Of a stretch of DNA of 56,361 nt, positions 10,550-21,670 are shown piece by piece (position 1 is the first letter of the stretch; every line of letters begins with the position of its first letter). The stretch is from Branchiostoma floridae (Eukaryota > Chordata > Leptocardii > Amphioxiformes > Branchiostomatidae): assembly GCF_000003815.2 (NCBI RefSeq), contig NW_023365792.1, forward strand, positions 61,262-117,622, given 5' to 3'. A program made the position numbers and the translations under genes. Below the pieces are notes generated by a model, which saw only the letters and a program-made list of their open reading frames with translations, made no database searches and was not told the DNA's origin.

Positions 10550-13500
10550 GTAGGTCACACCTCTATGAGTCACTTTCACTTTTAGCCCCTAAAGTCTTGT
10601 GTTGTCAGAAAAAGACTAGTATATCAAGAAGAGACTGCCCCCGCACTTATTCTGAAATATATCCCAAATGTAAAAGTCTACACCACGCATGTGCGGTAAC
10701 AATATAATAACGCTGCTATTTTCTGTGCTTTTGGCAAGAATTTGCCAAAGATCATTCTGCAGTCTTGATGCTTACGTGATTCAGCAAAGATGTCTAAGGA
10801 GGAATTTGACTATGGGTTGTTTGGTGCATCTTTTTGTTGCGCTTTTATGTTGCGCGTTTTCCTCGGGCGACGGAATACCACACACAACAAGGAAGACGCA
10901 CGATGCGAGATTTTGCACGCATGTAAAGCTGAGGGCACAACCCATCGTACGGGCAATTTGTCCGTACGTTTTTTTTTGGGGGGGGGGGGGGGGGGCACGT
11001 CCGCCACGTATATCTGAAAACGTTCAGGCTGTACAGGGCAGGCGCGTCGCCCGCACTGGCACGTACGGGGGCGAATCCGCAGCCCAATGGCACACAAAGT
11101 TTTGCCTGCACGTTTTTACGGCGTGTCTGCGTGCTCCGAAATCCGTCGGATTCCCGACGAGTTCGTACGGAGGCGGTACTTACCACTTACGGATCCCAAA
11201 AGATTACCCACGTTTCATGGCACGTAGACAGTACGTATTAATGCACGTACGGCGGGTTGCACCACAGCCATATATCCGTTTATACCCCATATCACAAGGG
11301 CGGCGGACTCCCTGCGATCGCGCTGCGACCTAAAATTTGACATACCGCTCAACAAACAACTATTTCTTACGCTTATACGTTTGTTGTTATATCCCGACGG
11401 TCCCTACGAATACAAAAAGCCGGAGGATGTGAGTTTTGCTAAAGGTACGTCGAGTCGTGATTTACACATGAGCACCACACAAGAACACGTGCATTATACA
11501 TACATACATACATTATGTATGGCAGGTATTTGGTAAATAAGGCCATAACAATTAATTTTCTAAGCTCTCGGTTCTTTGAAAAAGTTTCAGCAAGCGGACA
11601 AGAGAGAAGAGAGGGCTATGAGGAAAACGTACATCTGACTACCTTCACTTTCTAAAACTTTGTGTATCATTTCCAAGATTTCCCCTTAGACTTCGTTTTT
11701 ACATTTATATCAATATTGAGCTTTATTTTAAAAACCCAAGAGCAAACAAATTAAATTGGTATTGCTTAATCATGAAACAGTCCGATCTAATAAGTAAATA
11801 TGATGTGTGTTGGGTGTGAATGTAAAGCTTTGCTCGTCAAGCTAAATGGGTGTCTAATTTTGTCATAATCATCAGGCCACATCTTAGTTTTAGTTGCTGG
11901 TTCTCTAATATATTAGAGTTATAGCCACAGCAAGTTAACGTTATGGGATGATATAAGCTATCGCATTGATATTTGGCCAAATTTCGTCATTAATACTACA
12001 TTCTGCTGACCTAGACACGTACAGTACATTCAAGTATATACAGTCATCATAGACTGTTTAATCCTGTTAAGTTGTAAATAAGTTGATGTGAATTCTCGGG
12101 CAAGTTGTTATATATTGTATCATTTATAATTGTGAAAAAAATGTATCATTATTGATATTTTCATATCTTAGGGCGTGTTATTGACCTGTTTAATTGGGTG
12201 AAATCTGGCTACACAAACGCTGTTTGGCTTGCACTGGGCTGCGGACTCTTGGTAATAGCATCGGTCGCCGCGGCAATTCTTACAGCTCACTTTGCAACTG
12301 GAAGTCAGGTAGGCTTCTTTGTTAGCAAGTGTTACACTAAAAGCTCCAAGCAAAGGCTATGCATACTTGGTGTCAGTCACATTTGTATAGTGTAAACACC
12401 TGAGCAGACCAAGACTTCTTGTATAATTCTGCCAGAATAGTAGATTTTATGAAGTATAGCTCAAACCGGGAATCTGTCGTTAAAGGCCACACGATGTTAT
12501 TTTCTTGGTCTTCGGACATTTTGAAGGACGAATTTTGAAAGTGGTCAAGATGAAAACGAAAGGCATTTACGAAACGTGCGTCTTACTACATGTACATTTA
12601 CTACCTGAAATGTTGAGAGAGTAGTCGGTCCACCCAATAATGATGACAATATCCAATGGTGTGTACCTACCATGTGTTAACAGGATGTCTCCGATTCAAT
12701 GGTTCAAGGCAACATGAACTCCAGCACTCCGTGGTGGACTTTCTACCAGGAGAACAGCTCAACCGTTGCCTACTCCATCTTGCCTTCTACCCAATCAGGA
12801 CTGGAACTGAAAAGGACGTCCACAGATCCCCATATCAACATCGCTCCCAAACCGACTACTCTCACACCTCTGACATCCTTAACCACAGGTAGAAAATTCT
12901 AGCTTGCTGTTTTCTCGGTCTTTGTTGTCTGCACCACATGGTAGCATTCATCAAGCAGTAGTACACAAGACAAAACAGTTTACAGGATTTATCCAAGTTC
13001 TTGCTAAAATCCCTTAACAAAGACTGATGCTTCCCTGTAGACATTTTTTTCTTAGATAGTCATGGTGATTCGAAATGTTGTCATTTAATGAGCTATTTAA
13101 CTTTCATAGGTTGTTCGCGAATTTTGTTGGAACATATTGTTGTCAGCTTGACGTAAATGCTGTAATGCATAGTTGTTGTTGTTTTACACACTTTCCAATA
13201 TTGAAGGCTGTGAACACAATGGAGAATACTTTGAAGACAGGGCCACCATTACTGAAGGCGGTGTGACCTGTCGCTGTGAGGGGAGCGGTTCATCGGAGCC
13301 CGCTCCTATGATCTGTCCTCCAGGTAAGACATTGCTTTATGCATTGTTTCGGTGTTGTCCGTTTGTTTTTCCGCATATCTGTTGCGAACTACTGCGATTT
13401 GAAAGCACGCATCTGTTGCATCCCCGGACAGGGGTAGCCTTTTTTTTTTTTTCAACCTTTATTTAACCTTGAGGTTAGCTAGCGTTATCATTAGATTAGA

Positions 13501-16446
13501 TTAAATTCTATTTCTGGTTTAACCACAAAATCTCATCATTCTTTTATCAAGCAGACATAAATGAGTGAAAGTCCAACTTGCTTTATATCACAACTTATAA
13601 TTGCTCCATCCTAGCAGCTGTAAATAAGGAACCCGATAATCGGGAGTTCGATCGGAGATGAAAATTGACTTTTCACCTATAGAGACATTTGTTATCATTC
13701 ATGTGTAACTTAAACCTCCCACAGAAATGACAGGTTTCCCAGCTAATGACAGCTCTGACAAGCTTCCAACGGTGTGGTCATCTTGAAATCAATCAAGTTG
13801 CTCATAAAATGATAAAATTCAAACATTTCAATCCCAAGCGGACATATACCTCTACCTTTGTGCCACATTTCAACTCAATGGATTACAAAATGAGTCTGTT
13901 ATGAAACCACTTGCATTACTCAAACTCGTGCTTTATTACACAGACATCAACGAGTGTACCAAAAACCCATGCCAAAACGGACGCTGTGTGAACAAAGATG
14001 GCGGATACAAATGTACCTGCTCACCTGGATGGACTGGACAGAACTGTCAGCAAGGTGAGGTCCTATTCCCATCCTTCTGTTAAATCGTCCCGTCCATTCA
14101 TTCTTTTCTTTCCTTCTGTTTTAGTAAATGGTCACCCTTTCATGTTCAATCCACTCTCACATGAGTGGACTGGACAGAACTGTCAGCCAGGTGAGGTACT
14201 ATCTTTATACAATATTTATTCACCCAACCTTTTATCCATCGACCTATTGAACCATAATTCTTTCTTTCCTTCTCTTTTCATTCATGTTCACGATGTCTTC
14301 GTGCTGTATATATCTTCAAGGTATGATTATTTTATATTTTATCACACAGACATCAACGAGTGTACCAAAAACCCATGCCAACACGGACGCTGTGTAAACG
14401 AAGATGGTGGCTACAAATGTACCTGCTCACCTGGATGGACTGGACAGGACTGTCACCGAGGTGAGGTCCTATTTCTATCCATCCATCCATCGCCCTATCT
14501 ATTCTTTTATCAACTTTTTTCCTTCTCTTCTAATTCATGCTCACCCTTTCTTCATACTGCGCGTATCTTCAATGTATGATTATTTTCGACTTTATCCGAC
14601 ACAGACATCAACGAGTGCACCAGGAACCCTTGCCAACATGGACGCTGTGTGAACAAGGCTGGCGGCTACAAATGTACCTGTTCACCTGGATGGACTGGAC
14701 AGAACTGTCAACAAGGTGAGTTCTCTTTCTGTAGCTGCTATCTATTTTGCACAATGCCTACATTTTCATCCTTCCTTTCTATCTTTTTACTTGATCGTCC
14801 TTGATGATAGGTTTAGCAATAACGTGCGTATATAATTATTTTATTCTGTATCCCACAGACATCAATGAGTGCACTACGAGAAACCCATGCCAACATGGAC
14901 GCTGTGTGAACAAAGATGGCAGATTCAAATGTACTTGCTCACCTGGATGGACTGGACAGAACTGTCAACAAGGTTATTAACTTTTTGTCACCTTATTTCA
15001 GGTGTTGAAAATAGTTTGGCGAAAAGTATTTTACTAATTGATAGTTAACTATGAGTCACATGTGACTACTGTGNNNNNNNNNNNNNNNNNNNNNNNNNNN
15101 NNNNNNNNNNNNNNNNNNNNNNNNNNNNNNNNNNNNNNNNNNNNNNNNNNNNNNNNNNNNNNNNNNNNNNNNNNNNNNNNNNNNNNNNNNNNNNNNNNNN
15201 NNNNNNNNNNNNNNNNNNNNNNNNNNNNNNNNNNNNNNNNNNNNNNNNNNNNNNNNNNNNNNNNNNNNNNNNNNNNNNNNNNNNNNNNNNNNNNNNNNNN
15301 NNNNNNNNNNNNNNNNNNNNNNNNNNNNNNNNNNNNNNNNNNNNNNNNNNNNNNNNNNNNNNNNNNNNNNNNNNNNNNNNNNNNNNNNNNNNNNNNNNNN
15401 NNNNNNNNNNNNNNNNNNNNNNNNNNNNNNNNNNNNNNNNNNNNNNNNNNNNNNNNNNNNNNNNNNNNNNNNNNNNNNNNNNNNNNNNNNNNNNNNNNNN
15501 NNNNNNNNNNNNNNNNNNNNNNNNNNNNNNNNNNNNNNNNNNNNNNNNNNNNNNNNNNNNNNNNNNNNNNNNNNNNNNNNNNNNNNNNNNNNNNNNNNNN
15601 NNNNNNNNNNNNNNNNNNNNNNNNNNNNNNNNNNNNNNNNNNNNNNNNNNNNNNNNNNNNNNNNNNNNNNNNNNNNNNNNNNNNNNNNNNNNNNNNNNNN
15701 NNNNNNNNNNNNNNNNNNNNNNNNNNNNNNNNNNNNNNNNNNNNNNNNNNNNNNNNNNNNNNNNNNNNNNNNNNNNNNNNNNNNNNNNNNNNNNNNNNNN
15801 NNNNNNNNNNNNNNNNNNNNNNNNNNNNNNNNNNNNNNNNNNNNNNNNNNNNNNNNNNNNNNNNNNNNNNNNNNNNNNNNNNNNNNNNNNNNNNNNNNNN
15901 NNNNNNNNNNNNNNNNNNNNNNNNNNNNNNNNNNNNNNNNNNNNNNNNNNNNNNNNNNNNNNNNNNNTGATCTGGGTCAGTTTTTCTCCTAGGCCTCTGT
16001 TTTCATCTTGTCCTGCTAAAGCGTCTACTGTTAAACGCCAGAGAACCATAGAAATGTGCTCGTGTGGCCGACGGGAGTGGTGTCATGTGTTCAATGGCAA
16101 GTTATCTATTTATTGGTAGATGTTAAAATATATGACACCGTTCAAAAGTCAACAATTATAGGGACAGAATACAATTCATATACTTACATTACCATTAGTG
16201 TAGATAATCATGAAATGACAAGTCATGCCAATAATTTCTAATGAATATGAAAAAAGACTTTTGTGTTGAAGATTATTATTTGAATGGTCAAGTTGTGTTA
16301 AAACAGTTTCAGAGTGTCACTGGGAAGGCACGGCTCCGTTCTGCAACCCCGACAGCTGCAGCAGGGGCAGCTACGTGCGCAGGAGCGACTATGGGGACGG
16401 AGAGTGCTGCTGGACAGGCAGCAAGATCTACTGCTGCTTGGGATGA
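10231..16446 (+). CDS. Multi-exon type II membrane protein with VWC-like and EGF modules
   Basis: Predicted split gene. Exons: 10231-10549, 12172-12308, 12684-12888, 13207-13323, 13944-14054, 14350-14460, 14605-14715, 14859-14972, then an 894-base gap, then 16313-16446. All junctions used have AG/GT, and the frame stays open through every join. Modules in order: Pro-rich cytoplasmic tail, one TM helix, Ser/Thr-rich stalk, VWC-like cysteine module, four calcium-binding-type EGF domains, and a short Cys-rich C-terminal domain. Extracellular exons are symmetrical phase 1-1, the usual pattern of shuffled modules. The orientation suggests N-terminus inside, C-terminus outside. Adhesion or receptor-ligand roles are typical for such designs, but no specific function can be given. 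More EGF exons may be hidden in the gap. An AATAAA lies at 17030-17035. Confidence 0.75.
10550..12171 (+). other. Intron 1, with a CpG-rich block and poly-G run
   Basis: About 1.6 kb. Between 10905 and 11335 the sequence turns CpG-rich and full of CGTACG words, with T9 then G18 at about 10970-10995. This block differs sharply from its AT-rich surroundings and may be a small decayed transposon, but no inverted ends were found. A TACA microsatellite is at about 11498-11514. Confidence 0.5.
12172..12308 (+). CDS. Exon 2: transmembrane helix
   Basis: Codes for [10 protein letters not shown] followed by a 23-residue hydrophobic, Ala/Leu-rich helix ([19 protein letters not shown]...) and a short polar tail TAHFATGSQ. 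Lys lies just before the helix, on the cytoplasmic side. Acceptor is ATCTTAG; donor is CAG|GTAGGC; phase 1 to 0. Confidence 0.75.
12684..12888 (+). CDS. Exon 3: Ser/Thr-rich extracellular stalk
   Basis: Sixty-eight codons without cysteine, rich in Ser, Thr and Pro, ending [12 protein letters not shown]. It includes possible N-glycosylation sites (MNSS, ENSS). This is a typical O-glycosylated spacer between membrane and folded domains. Acceptor is TTAACAG; donor is CACAG|GTAGAA; ends in phase 1. Confidence 0.7.
13207..13323 (+). CDS. Exon 4: VWC-like cysteine module
   Basis: Reads [10 protein letters not shown]..., then VTCRCEG and MICPPG. The opening C-x-x-x-G-x-x-Y and the central CxC match the first half of a von Willebrand factor C module, but the segment is short (about 39 residues) and has only four cysteines. 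Phase 1-1. Acceptor is ATTGAAG; donor is CCAG|GTAAGA. Confidence 0.6.
13944..14054 (+). CDS. Exon 5: calcium-binding-type EGF domain 1
   Basis: A 111-base phase 1-1 exon. It starts DINEC and has the six cysteines of an EGF fold, plus the CVNxxGxYKC pattern of calcium-binding EGF. Acceptor is ACACAG; donor is AAG|GTGAGG. Confidence 0.9.
14166..14190 (+). pseudogene. Remnant of a duplicated EGF exon
   Basis: Only the last 25 bases of an EGF exon (WTGQNCQP) survive, with a donor GTGAGG after them. No acceptor-side half is present, and using it would shift the frame. It shows that one more EGF exon once lay between domains 1 and 2 and was mostly deleted. Confidence 0.85.
14350..14460 (+). CDS. 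Exon 6: calcium-binding-type EGF domain 2
   Basis: A 111-base phase 1-1 exon, [15 protein letters not shown] then [12 protein letters not shown] and GWTGQDC. Close copy of exon 5. The surrounding introns are also alike (a shared ...TATCTTCAAGGTATGATTATTTT-type stretch), so exon and intron were duplicated together. Confidence 0.9.
14605..14715 (+). CDS. Exon 7: calcium-binding-type EGF domain 3
   Basis: A 111-base phase 1-1 exon, [15 protein letters not shown], with Ala in place of Asp in the [10 protein letters not shown] loop. Six cysteines kept. Acceptor is GACACAG; donor is AAG|GTGAGT. Confidence 0.9.
14859..14972 (+). CDS. Exon 8: calcium-binding-type EGF domain 4
   Basis: 114 bases, [16 protein letters not shown], one residue longer than its neighbours. 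The donor is AAG|GTTATT, weaker than the GTGAGG of the other EGF exons. Reading on through the donor gives Gly-Tyr-stop, so an unspliced or alternatively polyadenylated transcript would end here with a complete EGF domain. Confidence 0.85.
15074..15967. other. Assembly gap (894 N)
   Basis: Unknown bases inside the EGF gene. Further EGF exons may be missing here. Confidence 1.
16313..16446 (+). CDS. Terminal exon: short cysteine-rich domain
   Basis: After the acceptor AGTTTCAG the frame reads [11 protein letters not shown], then SC, GDGECCW and KIYCC before LG and a TGA stop. This gives seven cysteines in 39 residues with two CC pairs and a Gly-Asp-Gly turn, a compact disulphide-rich domain. 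It is open in phase 1, as needed to join the EGF exons. I do not recognise a named family with certainty. The link to the EGF gene crosses the gap and is inferred from strand, phase and absence of another start. Confidence 0.65.
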
Positions 16447-17434
16447 GTCCAATTTCCTTACCGCGCAGGCGTGCTGAGGTGGCGACATCACGTGATTATC
16501 GACACACTTGATCTTATTCGGACAGTATTTGCGTTACTGGCCAGATCAGTCTAAATCAAATTTTAATTTCAACGTGAAAAGTCTGTTTCACTGATTCAAG
16601 TTGACAGGCGATAGTCAATTCCGAGTCACCGAGAGTGTTTTGAAATAATATTTGTAGTAAGTTTGAACTATTCTAAGTAAAAGAATATTTCAGTCACTAA
16701 AGTTCTAAATTGTTCAAACAATTGAAAATGAAAGATTAAACATGTTTGAACCTATCTAGATATATTGGAAACATGACACAAATATCTCTATTTAGAACAA
16801 TTTAGAAACATCTATGAATTTTTGTTGAATTAAACTCGATGACCACTGCGACAACTGCAGAACAATGCTGGAGAAAGGCAGGTGTACTGGTCCTTCTAAT
16901 TTATCGAGTCAACCTGGCATCGGATTTATCAAAACATCGCCTTCCAGACAAATTCTTTAAAACTATGCTATTGCACGGCTTATTGGTGAAACACTGTGAA
17001 TCATAAAAGTGAATGAACTTTACTATTTAAATAAATTACTGAAAAATTTAGTTTCTTTACTTCTGTATCCTGGCATTGTGTTTAGTGACTGTGATTTTAT
17101 CACCTAGTCGGCGACAGGGTTACTCCATGATGACTGATAATCCGTCACTGTGTTGCCCGGATGTAGTTCTCGGGTCTGCCAGCGTTTTAACCTCCCTAAT
17201 TATGTCCATGAAAATACCTATGATTGCTTAAAAACATTGCAAATTGTAAACTGGTGTCATTGTCATTGATTTATGTTACAATTCCACTGGGAATAAACAT
17301 GCAGTTGTCACACAAATCCTCATTTCAACTCAATTTCTTGACTTTGTTAAGTCTGTAAAGAGGGTCTGTATTGAGGATCCTGGCAACACTTTATGGTACA
17401 TTCAGGAGGACCGGAAACTTTTAATTAAACGTAA
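16447..17434 (+). other. Probable 3' UTR and downstream sequence
   Basis: No coding signal. A polyadenylation signal AATAAA at 17030-17035 lies about 585 bases past the stop; a second at 17291 (GGGAATAAACATG) is an alternative. Confidence 0.45.
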
Positions 17435-18065
17435 GGCTTTAAAACAATGGGACTTACCCCGAATGTGGAGGATCTTGAAAGCTAGTGTTGAGAGTCTCGA
17501 TTTTAACGTTCTTTCATATGTCATGGCGTCAAGATTACAAAGTGTGCCTTACTTTTACTTTCGTACTAGAACCCCTGGACAGAACGTGGAAAGTCATTTA
17601 ACTGCCAAAAATCACTTAGTTACCTTTCCACAAGGCTTTAAAAAAATGGGACTCACCCGAATGTGGGGCATCTGGAAAGCTACTTTTTCAGTGTTGAGAG
17701 TCTGGATTTTGACGTTCTAACATACGTCATGACCTCAAAATTACAAAGTGTGCGTTACTTTTATCACTTGAATTGAATACTAGAACCCCTGGACAGAACG
17801 TGGAAAGTCATTTGACTAGCAAAACTTACTTGGTTATTTTTCCACAAGGCTTTAAAACAATGGGACTCACCCAGAATGTCTGGGATCTTGAAAGCTTGAA
17901 GATCTTAAAGTGCTGAAAGTCCTGATTTTGACGTTTTTTTCATTCGTCATGGCGTCAAGATTGAAAAGTGTGCGCTACTTTTATCACTTGAATTTTACAC
18001 TAGAACCCCTAGGCAGAACATTTGATCGCCAAACAATTACTTAGTTACTTTCCACATGGCTATAA
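17435..18065 (+). repeat. Tandem repeat, three units of about 200-215 bp
   Basis: Units share a GGCTTTAAAACAATGGGACT start, GTGTTGAGAGTCT, a CGTCATGGCGTCAAGATTAC block and an ACCCCTGGACAGAACGTGGA block. The three copies are diverged. A further copy is at the right end of the window (56155-56361). Sequence from 18066 to 18374 has no recognisable feature. Confidence 0.85.
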
Positions 18066-18374
18066 CATGCCATAAGCTAGCTGTAAGCTGAACACGCTAA
18101 GACTCAAACTCAGAGAAGTACATACCTCTGTAGATCTATAGAGAAATCCGAAAAGACTGTGTACAGTTCGGTCTAGACTGTCCTTCCACGAAAAAAAAGC
18201 TAAAAAAGATTCCCCTTCGGGTAACCGCCAAGTGACCCCTACGATAACCGCAAAGCGACCCCATACGATGGAACTTCCAGAATCTTAAACAAAGTGTGCT
18301 TTACCTTTATCACTTTAAATTCATAGTAAAACACGTGGCGAGAACGCAGAAAGCAATTTAAGTGATAAAAGGTA

Positions 18375-18738
18375 CTAAGGTATCACCCTATCCCTGAATT
18401 ACGGCTAAGGCTAGCGGTTAGGTCACGACTAGAGCGCAACGATCAGGAATATCTCGATATGGACGTATCCGATTGAACTGCAGTTTTCATCAAACAATAG
18501 CCTACAATGAGACCTATCTAATGATATGAAGTTTGCCAGGCCGGAACTTGCCGCAAAAGTTTTAATCGCGACATTAAGGTATTACCCTATCCCTGAATTA
18601 CGGCTAAGGCTAGCGGTTAGGTCACGACTAGAGCGCATACGATCAGGAATATCTCGATATGGACGTATTCGATTGAACTGCGGTTTTCATCAATCAATAG
18701 CCTACAATGAGACCTATGTAATGATATGAAGTTTGCCT
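18375..18738 (+). repeat. Satellite with ~199-bp unit, left part
   Basis: The block CCCTGAATTACGGCTAAGG recurs at 18392 and 18591, a period of 199. Each unit also holds GATCAGGAATATCTCGA and ATCTAATGATATGAAG. The array is broken at 18739 by a LINE and continues at 21047. Confidence 0.9.
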
Positions 18739-21046
18739 CAAAGCTGCTCTGGTCAGTTCTTAACAAGCTTACTGGCAAAGGAAACAGAGGCATACCAACG
18801 CTCTCTAACGAGGGTCTACTAGTCGACAAAGACAAAGACAAAGCTGAACTCCTAAATAAAATATTTGTAAACATCACCAAAGACTGCAACCACCCTGACA
18901 GGACAAAGAAACTACCAATACTTACCTCCAAGCAGTTTACATCACTCCAAGTCACTTCAGAGGAAGTTCTAACCGTACTACAGAGTCTCCAAGTGAACAA
19001 AGCTCCGGGACCTGACGGCATCCCAAACAGATTACTCAAGGAGGCTGCGCCTGAAATCTGTGACTCGCTACGGTGCCTATTCAACAACTCCCTGGCGACT
19101 GGACTATTCCCCACAGAGTGGAAGCAGAGCAATATAACCCCTGTATACAAAAAGGGCGACAAAACTGACCCCTTCAACTATAGACCAATATCCCTGCTAC
19201 CAACAGTAGCTAAGGTGATGGAACGGCTCGTGCACAACCACCTGTACAGCTACCTGGAAGAAAACAACCTTCTACATAGCCACCAGTCAGGCTTTAGAAA
19301 GGGTGATGGAACCGTCCTCCAGCTAGTTCGACTTGTACATAACTGGGCCAAGTCGATAGATGACCCTAACACCTCCTGCACAACAGTGGTTTTCTTAGAT
19401 GTTAAGCGAGCTTTCGATACAGTTTGGCACCAGGGACTGACATACAAGCTTACGCGCTACGGACTGGGGGGACCTCTACTACACTGGTTCCATAGCTACC
19501 TAACGGGAAGGCAACAAAGAGTTGTCATAAACGGTGTGACCTCATCCTGGGGTTCAACGGCAGCAGGTGTACCTCAAGGCAGTATACTGGGACCTTTGTT
19601 GTTCCTGCTGTACCTAAATGATCTGATGAGCCTCCCATGCAGGTCATCACTAAACTGTTTTGCAGACGACACATCTCTCTACAACTCAGCCAAGACTGTG
19701 CAGGAAGTGGCAGCCACCACAAATATAGATCTACAACTTGTATCCCACTGGTTTCTTGACTGGGGCCTCAGTTTACACCCTGATAAGTGTAAGGTAGTCT
19801 GCATAAAATCTGATCGTAACAACGTCCAGCTACCTCCTATCTACTTACTCGGGAAGATTGTGGAACAAGTGCCTTTCTACAGCCATCTAGGTGTCACCAT
19901 TCACCAATCCCTCAGATGGACGGAACACGTACAGGTGGTCACAGGCAAGAGTAGAAAACTGCTAGGCCTCTTGCGCAAAGTCAGTGGCAAACTTGGAAGA
20001 CAGGCCTTAGAAACAGCATACTATGCTCTAGTTCGACCCAAGTTGGAGTACGCGTCAGCGCTACTGGGTGACTTGGCAAGTTCAGCTAGCAGGTTGCTAG
20101 AACAGGTCCAGTACCAAGCAGGCCTTCTCGTCACAGGGGCGATGAAAGGTACTCCAAAATCTAACCTACTGCAGGAACTGGAATGGGACACTCTAGCCAC
20201 CAGACGACAGCTCAACTCACTCACCATCATGTACAACATGATGAACGGACGTGTACCCCCACATCTACAGCTGCTTACTCCGTCAACAAGAGGCGCCCAG
20301 TCTACAACACGTCTACAGCTACGTAACAACACTCACCTTCATGTTCCTCGTTGCCGGACCCAGACATTTAAAAACAGCTTTATTCCTTTCACATCGTCAC
20401 TCTGGAACCAGCTACCGCAGACAGTCAGAGACGCCCAAAGCCTCACTGATTTCAAGAGAGTTAGCAAAAAGCATCTGCTATCCACAAGGCACCACCAAAC
20501 TTACCGACGACTCGGCCCAAGGCACAGTAACATCCAAGCTGCCAGGCTACGCATGGGTTGGTGCCAACTAAACAGTACTTTGTACAAAATGAACATCAAG
20601 AGCAAACATTGTGTCTGTGGGGCTTCCTCCGAAACAGTTCAACACTACCTGCTACACTGCCCCCTGTATTCCGACCAGCGTAGCAAACTCACCTCCACCG
20701 TTGAACGCCTTGTACAACAACGGCCTACTGTTTCACTCCTGCTCCAGGGCTCACCTGACCATGACACTGTCACCAATAGACAGCTTTCAGAAGCACTGTG
20801 TGTGTACACGATATGTACCAAAAGATTCACTTCCAGCCGTGCCTCTGTCCAGTAAATCTTTAGCTAGTTCGTACAAAAGGGTTAGCTTTAACTGCTTTTA
20901 ATGTAAAACTATTTTATTCTATTGCTTGTATATACATGTCCATTTTGTATTGTATATTTATATGTCTGTGGCCACGATATCAGCTTCGCTGCCTAGTGCC
21001 CGCAGTGTGTTGTCCTGTTACAACTTGAATAAAGAAAGAAAGAAAG
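18739..21046 (+). mobile_element. 5'-truncated LINE inserted in the 199-bp satellite
   Basis: The open frame to 20855 encodes about 700 residues. RT motifs in order: KAPGPDGIPNRLLKE, YRPISLLPTVAKVME, FLDVKRAFDTV (motif A), GVPQGSILGP (motif B), CFADDTSLY (motif C), and RPKLEYASALLG in the thumb. Near the C-terminus is a CxCG...H...C zinc knuckle (HCVCGASSETVQHYLLHC). No endonuclease is present, so it is 5'-truncated. The 3' end is GAATAAAGAAAGAAAGAA. Flanks are AAGTTTGCCT (18729-18738) and AAGTTTACCT (21047-21056), a near-perfect duplication. The frame is uninterrupted, so the insertion is fairly young. Its ATG lies in the satellite flank, not in the element. CR1/L2-like group of the Jockey superfamily. 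Confidence 0.9.
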
Positions 21047-21460
21047 AAGTTTACCTGGCCGCAACTTGCCGCAAAAGTTTTAATCGTGACATTAAGGTAT
21101 CACGCTACCCCTGAATTACGGCTAAGGCTAGCGGTTAGGTCACGACTAGAGTGCAAACGATCAGGAATATCTCGACAAGGACATATCCGATTGAGCTGCG
21201 GTTTTCATCAATCAATAGCCTACAATAACACCTATCTAATGATATGAAGTTTGCCAGGCCGGAACTTGCCGCAAAAGTTTTAATCGCGACATTAAGGTAT
21301 CGCCCTATTCCTGAATTACGACTAAAGCTAGCGATTAGGTCACGACTAGAGCGCATACGATCAGGAATATATTGACAAGGATGTATCCGATTGAACTGCG
21401 GTTTTCATCAATCAATAGCCTATAATAAGATGTATCTAATGATATTAAGTTCGCCCGGCC
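21047..21460 (+). repeat. Satellite with ~199-bp unit, right part
   Basis: Two more units, with the CTGAATTACG block at about 21110 and 21311. The last unit decays near 21460. Confidence 0.9.
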
Positions 21461-21652
21461 GGAACCCGCCAAGGACTGACTGAAGCGGTGACTGAGCTGC
21501 GTTGCGGTAGCGAGGGAGTTCTGCCGCGGTATAGAAGGAGCTGTGTTAAGGTTTAAAGGAAAAGGTTGGGGTTTTACTTCACTTGTGGATTTTCTTGTGT
21601 TTTGGGCGGAAGATGGTAAAGCAGGTGTGAAATCGTCTGTCAGTATGCAAGA
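21461..21652. other. Unassigned stretch before the first foldback
   Basis: Moderately GC-rich, no convincing ORF. It is the left flank of the foldback insertion; its right counterpart begins at 30145. Confidence 0.4.
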
Positions 21653-21660
21653 GGCACGTG
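21653..21660. repeat. Left 8-bp target-site duplication, GGCACGTG
   Basis: Identical to 30137-30144 and placed at the same distance from the shared inverted end on each side. Confidence 0.75.
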
Positions 21661-21670
21661 GAGAAGGGGT

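Noticed and set aside
10812-10875. Signal-peptide-like [19 protein letters not shown] inside intron 1, a possible alternative first exon
   Set aside because: No splice donor follows in a useful place and the frame runs into the G18 block. Hydrophobic starts of this length are common by chance.
15038-16049. Open frames of about 310-327 residues on both strands
   Set aside because: They consist almost entirely of the N gap.
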